From NCBI GenBank assembly GCA_016704325.1, contig JADJAG010000001.1, forward strand, positions 124,001-188,000: a DNA stretch of 64,000 bases, written 5' to 3'. This DNA comes from Chitinophagaceae bacterium. Lineage in GTDB: Bacteria > Bacteroidota > Bacteroidia > Chitinophagales > UBA10324. Numbering within the stretch: position 1 is the stretch's first letter; each line of letters begins with the position of its first letter. Positions 6,724-14,920 of this stretch are shown here, piece after piece. A program made the position numbers and the translations under genes. Under the pieces are notes generated by a model. The model made no database searches. It saw nothing but the letters and a program-made list of their open reading frames with translations, and had not been told where the DNA came from.

Positions 6724-8835
6724 CTATCGGATAATTGTTACGTTCCCTTTATAAATTTCTTCATAATCATACTCTGAACATTTAGCACGGATGTAATAGA
6801 TGTATGTTTCCATTGGTTGCGGCTGGCCTAATAGCGTACCATTCCAATCTGAACCACCGGCAGCTTTGTAGCTGTACAAAGTCTGTCCCCACCTGTTGTA
6901 AACAAATGCATCCAGGATTTCATAACACGGATTCACTATCAATTGCCAGGTATCATTCCTGCCATCGCCATTGGGAGTGAAGGCCGTAGGTATCTGAATG
7001 GAAGGTTCCGGAATAGTCACATTTACGGTTACGCAAGCTGTGTCGATACAGCCATTATCACCAACAGCAATTACGCAATAGATGATGGTATCAATGGGTG
7101 TAGCAGTAGGATTTGGGACGGTATCATTGTCAAGTCCGAAAACCGGGAACCAGGAATAACTGGCATTACCCAGTGTATCGGCAGATAGCTGTGTGCTTTG
7201 TCCGAGGATGATAGAATCAGGAAATGCAAAAGCGATAACACTATTGGATTTCACATCAACTATTACTTCGCCGGTAAGTGAACAACCTCTTGAATCTGTA
7301 ACTGTTACAGTGTATGTTGTAAGCGAGGTTGGAGATGGATTGATGTTGGGATCTGTTGAACCATTGCTCCAATCATAGGTTAATGTACCGGTTCCGGTAG
7401 TGAGTGTAGTGAGTGATGCTTCAGTCCCAATACAGACGATGGTATCGCTGAAAACCTCAAGTGTTAACGGTACAAAAATCGTTGTGCTTTCGGGTATCAC
7501 CAGTCCGGTGAGTGTACCTCCGGCACTGCCGGCAGTAGCGCCATTTGAGGTTCCGTTGCATAGTGCCGGAGCGTTCGCATTAAGTGTGAGGCCTGCCTGT
7601 CCGCCGGCAGCATTCAGCACTACATTCGCAGAAACAGTGCCACCACTGATCCAAAGTATGCCGGCACCACCGCCTGCACCCGGACCAAAACAAGAATCGG
7701 CAATTCCTCCGTTGTCAACGTTACCCCCATCACCACCTTGCACTTCCACGTTCAGGGGTGATGCAATGGATTGAACATCTAACAAGATGGCACCACCGCC
7801 ACCGCCGCCGCCGCCGCCATCACGGTTAGCAGTAGTCAGTTGACTGGCACCATTTGCCAGAATGGAGAATCCATTACCATTTAAAGTTGGCGTTTTGATT
7901 AAAATGATACCACCGCCATTTGCTCCTGAAGTGCCTTCGCCGGTATTGTCATCACCGCTGCCGCCGCCGCCACCGGCAAATACTTTATTATCAGCATTGC
8001 TATAGATAAGTGCATGACCGCCCAATCCCGGATTAGGTCCTTTGCAATCAGCAAGCCCGGTATTGAGTCTTTGTCCGCCAATACCTGCGGCTCCAAAATT
8101 ACTGCCACCACCACCTCCTGTATTATTATCATTTCCTCCGCCTCCGCCGTTTGCCGGTGCCCCTCTTCCCAATTCAAATCCACCATTATTGCCAATGCCT
8201 TCACCTTTATTACCTCCGCAGAGGTCAATGATATCACAGCGGTAGTTGGCTGAACCGGCACCTGCTCCAAAGCAGCCTGGTTGATTTTGTACAATGCCGC
8301 CACGGAAGCCTTTGCCGGAGGCATCGATATTTGCATTCATCGTAACTGTGCCGGAAGCCTGAAAGGCAATAACACCGCCTGTTTTGCCATCCCAGGCAGG
8401 TGCGATTACATCACTCACAATATCTGCATCGGTGTATTGCGGCACTGAAACCAATTGTACCTTTCCGTTGAATGCATCATAATTTTTTAACAGGGCTTCA
8501 TTGAAAGTGATCACATTATTATTCACATCAAAAATAGTGAGCAATTCATAGTTACCGGCTTCGAGATAGTCTGTAACAGTGCCATAAGTTGGAGCATCGG
8601 TTATGTCTGTTTCAGCACCGGTCATTTGAATCAGCATCACTTTGTCGCCATTGGCAATACCAACAGCAATGCCGGGCAATGCAACACGGTTATTGCAAAA
8701 ATCGACGGAGATCACTTCCCAATAGCTGTTGATGATACCGGATATCGCTGTCTGTCCAAAAGACAGGGCAGGAATCAGCAGCAAAAACAGGGCAAGAGCA
8801 TAAACATGCTTAACAGGAGTGCATATGTATTTCAT
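6724..8835 (-). CDS. Glycine-rich secreted protein with type B T9SS (CHU_C) sorting domain
   Basis: I start at ATG 8835 (MKYICTPVKHVYALALFLLL, a good signal peptide) rather than at the upstream ATG 8892, which would put 19 Cys-rich residues in front of it. About 703 residues. After an N-terminal region there is a strongly Gly/Ala-rich segment (about 120-440) with runs such as GGGGGGGGGAILL, encoded partly by the triplet run at 7791-7818. Next come Ig-like strands (TYTVTVTDSRGCSLTGEV). The C-terminus is a gliding-motility-associated type B domain: IPTAFTPNGDGRNDTW, VYNRWGQTLY and YIYYIRAKCSEY. Type B domains usually direct cargo through T9SS without type A processing. The gene lies 57 bp downstream of the CotH gene and is probably cotranscribed. 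A structural or adhesive surface role is inferred. Confidence 0.85.
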   Translation of the reverse strand: MKYICTPVKHVYALALFLLLIPALSFGQTAISGIINSYWEVISVDFCNNRVALPGIAVGIANGDKVMLIQMTGAETDITDAPTYGTVTDYLEAGNYELLTIFDVNNNVITFNEALLKNYDAFNGKVQLVSVPQYTDADIVSDVIAPAWDGKTGGVIAFQASGTVTMNANIDASGKGFRGGIVQNQPGCFGAGAGSANYRCDIIDLCGGNKGEGIGNNGGFELGRGAPANGGGGGNDNNTGGGGGSNFGAAGIGGQRLNTGLADCKGPNPGLGGHALIYSNADNKVFAGGGGGSGDDNTGEGTSGANGGGIILIKTPTLNGNGFSILANGASQLTTANRDGGGGGGGGGAILLDVQSIASPLNVEVQGGDGGNVDNGGIADSCFGPGAGGGAGILWISGGTVSANVVLNAAGGQAGLTLNANAPALCNGTSNGATAGSAGGTLTGLVIPESTTIFVPLTLEVFSDTIVCIGTEASLTTLTTGTGTLTYDWSNGSTDPNINPSPTSLTTYTVTVTDSRGCSLTGEVIVDVKSNSVIAFAFPDSIILGQSTQLSADTLGNASYSWFPVFGLDNDTVPNPTATPIDTIIYCVIAVGDNGCIDTACVTVNVTIPEPSIQIPTAFTPNGDGRNDTWQLIVNPCYEILDAFVYNRWGQTLYSYKAAGGSDWNGTLLGQPQPMETYIYYIRAKCSEYDYEEIYKGNVTIIR

Positions 8836-8892
8836 ATGATGTTTGATCTGGGTATCAAAAAAGCAACTAAACGGACAGGTGCAATCATGCAA

Positions 8893-11673
8893 CTAATAAG
8901 ACCCTGGTAAGAGTACGAGTTTAAAGGTTTTATTAAATCCGGGGAATGCAAACTGCAGCATGTACATGCCCGGGGCAAGATCTTTGTCTTTCATGCTCAC
9001 ATTCAGGTTGTGTATGCCGGGCTGTGTCAGGGAACCGTCATCAGCAATCAGGTCTTTAACCAGTTGTCCTGATAAGGTGTAAAGATTGATCCTAAGGTCG
9101 ACCTGGTTTTTCAACTCGAATGATAATTGAAACTGATCGCTGGTAAGTGTCGGATAGACGTAAAGGGAAGAAACTTCAATGTCATCTATACCCACTAAAG
9201 TTTTAAAATGCCCTAAAACAGCATCCCCTGATGCGAGTGAGAAATAAACATTGGGATCAGTAGAGTTTGGATTTACAAAATTATTATCGAGGCTCCAATA
9301 ATCGAAAGTATAACCCGGTTCCGGTATTGCGGAGAGTTGAACGATCTGTCCGCTGAGATAGGAAGCCGCGTACGGATAGGTGGTTGGAATAATGCCCTGC
9401 ACTTTTATATCGCCTGATCCTGCAGGTGTAACATTTACAGTCAGGTCATAGGAGGGAAGCAGGTTTTGAAAATGAGCAATTACGGTATCCCCTGCCTGCA
9501 GATTCAATGCCATGGTATCTGAGTTCAGGTTAGGTGCCACCGTATTATTCGCTACCTCCCAATGAGAGAAAACCATATTTGTAACTGGCGTTGCTTTAAA
9601 ACTCAGGTCTACATTTCCAAAATAGGTTCCGGTCCACGGGTAACCCTGTGGCTGTAAAGTGCTGATCGTAACATCACCGGATAAAGGTGGATCCACCAAA
9701 ACAGTTATATCAAAAGGACCGCTCACGTCATAGCAATCAACCAAAGCAGAATCGATATATCCGCATCTTCCGTCAATGTAATTTTGTATGAAGGTGAGAT
9801 GGGATTGCCATTCCGTCATTGTTCCGCCCCATCGTGCGATCTGTGCGGGCATTTCAGGGGTAAGTATGTCAATAAATTCCGAAAGAACTCCCTGAACAGT
9901 ATCGCAATCAAGCACTGTATTCATAAGATCTGCATACCGGTTAATGTAAGCACTCTTGAAATCGTCGTTCAACATCAGTTTGGTGAGAATGTCCATTGTT
10001 CCCATCTGTGGCCCTGCATTTGAAAATACAGATTGCAAATCACACGGGTCTGCCGTATAGTTGGTGGTAGGCCATCCGGAGTAGTTTTGCCCGAGGCCAA
10101 AAACATTATCCTGGTCCCATAAAGAATAGGTCCACTTGGTGCGTTCTCCATTTGGGTTCCTGCCGCGCCACCACATGGTATTCCAACTAATCCAATCGCT
10201 GTTTACGATGTAGGTATTGAAGATGCAATAGTCAATAAAGCCGGGAATGTTTAAGCGGTCGTTTACATGTGCATAATTTGCAGGCACGGTTAAGGAATTA
10301 GCCATGGTGAAATTGTACAGATTATTCCATGCTGTATCACTGCCATATTTGATATTCAAACCACCCCAAAATGCAAGTACGTCGATGTCTTCTTCTCCCT
10401 GGTTATAATAGTGGTTGGTGTAATCGGGTTCATCCATCTTTTCACGTACTTCATAAAGTCCCCAGTATTCACCATTAATATAGATGATGGCTGCTTCATA
10501 GGTACGGTAGTCCATATCGAGCTTAAACTTTTGAGCCAGTGTTTGTACAAATGCATCACGAAGATGACAGCCTCCGCCACTGCCCCAGGTAAAAGGGTAG
10601 TTGTCGGATGCGCCGGCTTTCAGAATAATATGGTCATATGTTTCACGATCTTGTATTTCAAAAATCGGGTAGTCAATAGTATGGGTATATCCATAATCAT
10701 CTTCCATTTCGAAGTCTATGCCTTTTTGAGGGAATGCCCAGGAGTCGTTGCCATGAGGATCTACTTTTCCTTCACCTTCTGAAACAAGGAGCCTGTCCTT
10801 ACTATAAAATTCAAGATAAGAATCTATATCCCAGGTGCCCCAACTGTTAAACAAGGCATCAAAATCGGTTGATGAAAGGGAAAGAATATAATATCGGGGG
10901 TCATGTGTTACGTTAATGAAATAGGTATTGGTTTCTGTGAAACTGGGCAGGATTCCGGTCTGTGTACTGAAAGCGGCTGCTCTTAATACTTTCGTGCTGG
11001 AAATTGTTATGGGAGTAGAATAGATGGCGGATGCCGCGGTAGGTGTTGAGCCATCCAACGTGTAACGGATTACTGCACTCGGATCTGCGTCAGAGATAGA
11101 AACAGTTTGGCTGCCGGAGAAGAAGCCCTGAGCGATGTCCATAACCGGCATTGGTGTATAAGCAGTACTTGCAGCAGAATTAGCATTGCCGGGAGTGGGG
11201 GAAGTGAAAATACCCCATGTTGCTGCGCCATTTGTTGTACGACCACGGGAGTGATTCTTTTTAGTGAGTTGCATGGATACACTATCCAGGATAGTACCGG
11301 AAGCATCACACAAAGCAATTTGTTCGAACTTGGTTTGCGTCAGTTTGAAATTGGTGTGTATGTGGCTGCCGGCAATCTTATCTTTTGAAGATGCCCAAAT
11401 ACGCAATACCCCATTAGCCGAAATGTTTACAGAAGCAGGAAAGGTCCACTTCAACAGGTCATTGAAATCATCAGACAGGTAATAACCACCAAGGTTAACC
11501 GGGCTGGAGGTGGTATTGTAAAGCTCAATATAGTCTTCATAATCACCGTCCTGGTCAGCCTGAATGTTTCGGTTTGAGGCGGAGTATTCATTGATTACGA
11601 TTTGCGCATTTGCACTAACTGGCAACAACATCCAGAGTACGGCGGCGAAACTCAAGAGTAGCGGTTTCTTCAT
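8893..11673 (-). CDS. CotH-kinase/lamin-tail-domain secreted protein, T9SS type A
   Basis: 926 residues with signal peptide 1-23 (ending SANAQ). Domains in order: lamin-tail domain (about 24-155, INEYSASN ... DYIELYNTTSSPVNLGGYYLSD); chitobiase-C-like strand repeat (about 180-245, YTLDGSTPTAASAIYS); CotH-type kinase domain (about 255-640, with RDAFVQTLAQKF, YINGEYWGLYEVREKMD and SLWDQDNVFGL, the latter resembling the metal-binding WDxDN motif). Two InlB/B-repeat-like modules follow (about 650-820, FSHWEVANN and FDYWSLDNN), then a type A sorting domain ending MYMLQFAFPGFNKTFKLVLL. CotH homologues phosphorylate spore-coat proteins in Bacillus. The substrate of secreted Bacteroidota versions is unknown; the Gly-rich protein encoded next to it is a candidate partner by context only. 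Confidence 0.85.
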   Translation of the reverse strand: MKKPLLLSFAAVLWMLLPVSANAQIVINEYSASNRNIQADQDGDYEDYIELYNTTSSPVNLGGYYLSDDFNDLLKWTFPASVNISANGVLRIWASSKDKIAGSHIHTNFKLTQTKFEQIALCDASGTILDSVSMQLTKKNHSRGRTTNGAATWGIFTSPTPGNANSAASTAYTPMPVMDIAQGFFSGSQTVSISDADPSAVIRYTLDGSTPTAASAIYSTPITISSTKVLRAAAFSTQTGILPSFTETNTYFINVTHDPRYYILSLSSTDFDALFNSWGTWDIDSYLEFYSKDRLLVSEGEGKVDPHGNDSWAFPQKGIDFEMEDDYGYTHTIDYPIFEIQDRETYDHIILKAGASDNYPFTWGSGGGCHLRDAFVQTLAQKFKLDMDYRTYEAAIIYINGEYWGLYEVREKMDEPDYTNHYYNQGEEDIDVLAFWGGLNIKYGSDTAWNNLYNFTMANSLTVPANYAHVNDRLNIPGFIDYCIFNTYIVNSDWISWNTMWWRGRNPNGERTKWTYSLWDQDNVFGLGQNYSGWPTTNYTADPCDLQSVFSNAGPQMGTMDILTKLMLNDDFKSAYINRYADLMNTVLDCDTVQGVLSEFIDILTPEMPAQIARWGGTMTEWQSHLTFIQNYIDGRCGYIDSALVDCYDVSGPFDITVLVDPPLSGDVTISTLQPQGYPWTGTYFGNVDLSFKATPVTNMVFSHWEVANNTVAPNLNSDTMALNLQAGDTVIAHFQNLLPSYDLTVNVTPAGSGDIKVQGIIPTTYPYAASYLSGQIVQLSAIPEPGYTFDYWSLDNNFVNPNSTDPNVYFSLASGDAVLGHFKTLVGIDDIEVSSLYVYPTLTSDQFQLSFELKNQVDLRINLYTLSGQLVKDLIADDGSLTQPGIHNLNVSMKDKDLAPGMYMLQFAFPGFNKTFKLVLLPGSY

Positions 11674-12069
11674 AGTGTGTTATTTCAATTGGAAAGAGCT
11701 TAAAGTTAGACATTAGTGCTGAGAATAAAAATCAAAATCAGGACCGGTGGTTTATCAGGAACCTTCGACTGTTGATAATCCGGGGTTTTAGCATTTTATA
11801 ATCCTGATGCGGCCATAAATAAATTTCGTAATATGGTGCACAGGTATTAGTAGCCGGTGCGAATTTTTTACATTAAAGAGTGATGGAATATCCGGTGGTC
11901 GGTTTCTTTTCAGGAATGAATTTCTGATTTGCAGGTAAATTTTAATAAGTGAATTTGAACTTGCTGCATTGAAATTTGTTAGCAGAAGTTCTAAATGATC
12001 AAGGAGAAACAGGCAGCAACTTTTTCTAATTGATGAGTTGAAGTACAAGCGATAATTGATCTGAATGCC
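11674..12069. other. Divergent intergenic region
   Basis: No credible gene. It separates the leftward CotH gene from rightward msrA, so it should hold both promoters. A partial -7-like box (TAACTTTA on the minus strand, 11701-11708) lies about 28 bp before the CotH start. Confidence 0.4.
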
Positions 12070-12645
12070 ATGATTGTTGAATCAAATGAAATACGTGATA
12101 TGAGCACACAAGCTGGGATTTCTCTTGCAACTTTTGGTTCCGGATGCTTTTGGTGCACGGAAGCAATTTTTCAGCGCATTAAGGGAGTTGTACAGGTTAC
12201 CTCCGGATATACCGGAGGTACTGTGGATAACCCAACCTACCGGGAGATCTGTACGGGCACTACCGGGCATGCAGAAGTAGTGCAGGTGGAATATGATCCG
12301 GCTATCGTAGCATATGAAGACTTGCTGCAGGTTTTCTGGAAAACCCATGATCCGACGACGTTGAACAGGCAAGGTGCAGATACAGGCACGCAGTATCGCT
12401 CCGTTATATTTTATCATAATGAAGAACAACGGCAACTTGCGGAATCGTATAAGGAGCAGTTGACAACAGCTAAGGCATACACTAAGCCCATAGTAACTGA
12501 AATTTTGCCTGTTAAAAGTTTTTATAAGGCGGAAGCATACCACCAGGATTATTACAATGCTAATGGTGAGGCACCCTATTGCCAGTTTGTGATAGCACCA
12601 AAGATTGATAAATTGGAAAAGCTGTTGAAAGAGCGGATGAAGTAA
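12070..12645 (+). CDS. msrA: Peptide-methionine (S)-S-oxide reductase MsrA
   Basis: 191 residues. The active-site motif GSGCFWCTEAIF (about 18-29) carries the nucleophilic Cys. The rest matches the MsrA family: YTGGTVDNPTYREICTG, GHAEVVQVEYDP, FWKTHDPTTLNRQGAD and YHQDYYNANGEAPYC. It reduces the S epimer of methionine sulfoxide in proteins in the cytoplasm; thioredoxin is the usual reductant. ATG at 12100 (MSTQAGISL) is an alternative start only slightly upstream of the catalytic motif; neither start has a clear Shine-Dalgarno. The pirin gene follows 118 bp later on the same strand. No MsrB is seen nearby. Confidence 0.95.
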   Translation: MIVESNEIRDMSTQAGISLATFGSGCFWCTEAIFQRIKGVVQVTSGYTGGTVDNPTYREICTGTTGHAEVVQVEYDPAIVAYEDLLQVFWKTHDPTTLNRQGADTGTQYRSVIFYHNEEQRQLAESYKEQLTTAKAYTKPIVTEILPVKSFYKAEAYHQDYYNANGEAPYCQFVIAPKIDKLEKLLKERMK

Positions 12646-12763
12646 CTTTTGTTAGTGATCCGATTAATTGTTTTACACACCATTGACAATCAGATTCTCA
12701 AATAAATTATGCATCAAACCTGGGAATGAATTTTTTGAATTAAAAACAGTAAAACAGATTCAA

Positions 12764-13636
12764 ATGAAGAATAACAGGAGCGTTAAAGCAATACTCTTCG
12801 CAGAAGAAGTAGATATGGGTGGTTTAACGGTGCGACAGCCTTTTCCAACTTTTAATTTTGAGCAGATTGATCCGTTTCTTCTGTTGCATCATGCTACTAT
12901 TGAACTATCACAGGACATCAATCCTGCTGATAGTGGCGTAGGACCTCATCCACACAGGGGTTTTTCTCCGGTAACTTTTATTTTTAAAGGGGGCGTGCAT
13001 CACCGAGATAGCCGGGGCAACAATAGTGTAATCTATGAAGGAGGCGTGCAATGGATGAATGCCGGCATGGGAATCATTCACAGCGAGCGTGCGCCGAAAA
13101 ATATTCATGAAATCGGAGGCAGGCAGGAAATTATTCAACTATGGGTTAATACACCGTCAAAACATAAGATGGATGTACCGGAATATTTTCCATTAAATGC
13201 AGATGAAATGGCTGAGATTGTAAGTGACGATAACCTGGTTACCTTAAAGGTTGTTGCAGGGAACTTTAGCGGGAAAGCGGGAAAAATTCCTACGCTATCG
13301 GAAGTAAATGCAGCAACGATTTCGTTTAAGAAAAATGGCCGGATTGTTATACCGCTTCCGCAGGAGCACAATGCACTAATTTATTTGTTGAGTGGCAAAC
13401 TTACTATGGAAGGTTATGGATTGGTGGAAGCACTCAATGCGGTAGTTTTTGAAAATGATGGCTTCGGTATAACCCTTGAGGCAACTGAAGACACTTCTGC
13501 TTTGTTGATTTCCGGTAGGCCGCTAAATGAAAAAGTGGAGAGTTATGGACCTTTCGTGATGAATACGCAGACAGAAATTATGCAGGCATTAAAGGACTAC
13601 CAAATGGGTAAGATGGGCGTATTGATAGAAGATTAA
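12764..13636 (+). CDS. Pirin family cupin protein
   Basis: I take ATG 12764 (MKNNRSVKAILFAEEVDMGG) as the start; the upstream in-frame start at 12668 adds 32 residues without family similarity. About 290 residues. The bicupin signature HPHRGFSPVTFIFKGGVHHRDS and GMGIIHSER provide the two His, the third His and the Glu that bind iron in pirins. Bacterial pirins include quercetin dioxygenases and redox-linked regulators, so the exact activity is not fixed. It sits behind msrA, which fits an oxidative-stress context but does not prove it. Confidence 0.9.
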   Translation: MKNNRSVKAILFAEEVDMGGLTVRQPFPTFNFEQIDPFLLLHHATIELSQDINPADSGVGPHPHRGFSPVTFIFKGGVHHRDSRGNNSVIYEGGVQWMNAGMGIIHSERAPKNIHEIGGRQEIIQLWVNTPSKHKMDVPEYFPLNADEMAEIVSDDNLVTLKVVAGNFSGKAGKIPTLSEVNAATISFKKNGRIVIPLPQEHNALIYLLSGKLTMEGYGLVEALNAVVFENDGFGITLEATEDTSALLISGRPLNEKVESYGPFVMNTQTEIMQALKDYQMGKMGVLIED

Positions 13637-13692
13637 ATGACGAATTGCCGTGAATTTGTGCGATATAAAAGTCGTGGCACAAAAGGTCTTGA

Positions 13693-13727
13693 CTCCTGGT
13701 TCCTGGTTCCTGCTTCTTAGTTTCTCA
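13693..13727. repeat. Degenerate 7-bp tandem repeat
   Basis: Five heptads: CTCCTGG, TTCCTGG, TTCCTGC, TTCTTAG, TTTCTCA. It lies between the convergent ends of the pirin and histidine kinase genes. Confidence 0.5.
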
Positions 13728-13752
13728 TCTCCAATCTTAATGAGTCCACCTT

Positions 13753-14916
13753 CTAACTCCTCAACACAATCCTGAACGTAGTACCTTTTCCAACCTGTGA
13801 TTCTTTCACAAATATTTTGCCTTTGTGAAATTCTTCCACAATGCGTTTAGCCAGTGACAACCCAAGGCCCCAACCTCTTTTCTTGGTAGAAAAGCCCGGT
13901 CTGAAAACGGCTTTTAGTTTTCCGGGTGGGATGCCTTTGCCGCTGTCTTTAATATCAAGGAAAGTCTGCTTGCCCTGTTGTTGCAGATAGATATCAATCT
14001 TGCCGGAACCACCAATAGCATCCAATGCATTTTTTAAAAGATTTTCAATCACCCAGGCAAAAAGCGGAGGGCTTATTTTTGCTTCAACGTGATTCCCTTG
14101 TGGCGCATGCAGTTTGATGTGCACTTTTCCTGAAGCACGCCTCCTGATATATTGAGTGCTCTTTTCCACTTCTTCATAAAGATTAGTGGTGATCAGGTCA
14201 GGAACAGAACCAATCTTTGAAAACCGTTCTGCAATTAATTCCAGTCTTTCAATATCTTTTTCTACTTCAGGGATCACTTTAAGTGTTTCATCGCCTTCTT
14301 TCAACTGAAGTTTCATATAATCAACCCATCCTGAAAGTGCAGAGATGGGAGTGCCTAACTGATGTGCTGTTTCCTTGGCCATGCCAGCCCACACACGGTT
14401 TTGTTCGGCGCGCCGGGCAGTACTGAAAGTGAGGTAGGCTACAGCAAGAAAAAGAAGGATGATACTGAATTGAATGAATGGAAAATAACGCAACTGCACG
14501 AGCAAGTAGGAATCACGATAGTAAATATATTGGTGGGCATCTTTTGAATACTCGATATCGATTGGCGGCCTGTCCGCTTTCATCAGGGATAACTGCTTTG
14601 GCAGGTAAGTGGTATCGCGCTCAATTCGCAATGAATCCAGGTTTTTATGACCTATGATGGTGCCTGTTTCATCAGTCAGTATTAATGGAACGGTTTCATT
14701 GCTTTCTATAATGTGAAACATGAATCCGAGGTCTACATTTCCGCTTGTGGCATTCAGGAGTTTGTATACATCAGCCAGCAATTCCATTTTCTTGCGCTCT
14801 TCTTTTGCCAGTTTGCCTGCAAGAAAGTTGGTGTATAAAATGGAGGTGATGATAATCAGCAACAGGGCGATGAGCAATATGATCTTCCACGTATTTTTCT
14901 GTTCGTAAATATTCAT
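13753..14916 (-). CDS. Membrane sensor histidine kinase
   Basis: I start at ATG 14916 (MNIYEQKN); the longer frame to 15063 overlaps the upstream gene with basic non-family sequence. 387 residues. TM1 about 10-30, an extracytoplasmic sensor loop of about 110 residues, TM2 about 148-166. The HisKA region carries the phospho-acceptor His in ETAHQLGTPISAL (His185). ATPase motifs: N box ENLLKNALDAIGG, G1 DSGKGIPPG, G2 RGWGLGLSLAKRIVEEF. It lies 4 bp downstream of the AsmA-like gene and is probably translated from the same message. No response regulator is encoded next to it, so its partner is elsewhere. The signal is unknown. Confidence 0.9.
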   Translation of the reverse strand: MNIYEQKNTWKIILLIALLLIIITSILYTNFLAGKLAKEERKKMELLADVYKLLNATSGNVDLGFMFHIIESNETVPLILTDETGTIIGHKNLDSLRIERDTTYLPKQLSLMKADRPPIDIEYSKDAHQYIYYRDSYLLVQLRYFPFIQFSIILLFLAVAYLTFSTARRAEQNRVWAGMAKETAHQLGTPISALSGWVDYMKLQLKEGDETLKVIPEVEKDIERLELIAERFSKIGSVPDLITTNLYEEVEKSTQYIRRRASGKVHIKLHAPQGNHVEAKISPPLFAWVIENLLKNALDAIGGSGKIDIYLQQQGKQTFLDIKDSGKGIPPGKLKAVFRPGFSTKKRGWGLGLSLAKRIVEEFHKGKIFVKESQVGKGTTFRIVLRS

Positions 14917-14920
14917 CGCT

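Noticed and set aside
7400..8336. Long open frames on either strand overlapping the Gly-rich gene (for example 7400-7774 plus, 7899-8336 minus)
   Set aside because: Shadows created by GGC/GGT-rich codons; they lack start context and protein character.
11788..12048. 86-codon minus-strand frame upstream of msrA
   Set aside because: No signal peptide, domain or conserved-looking pattern; likely chance.
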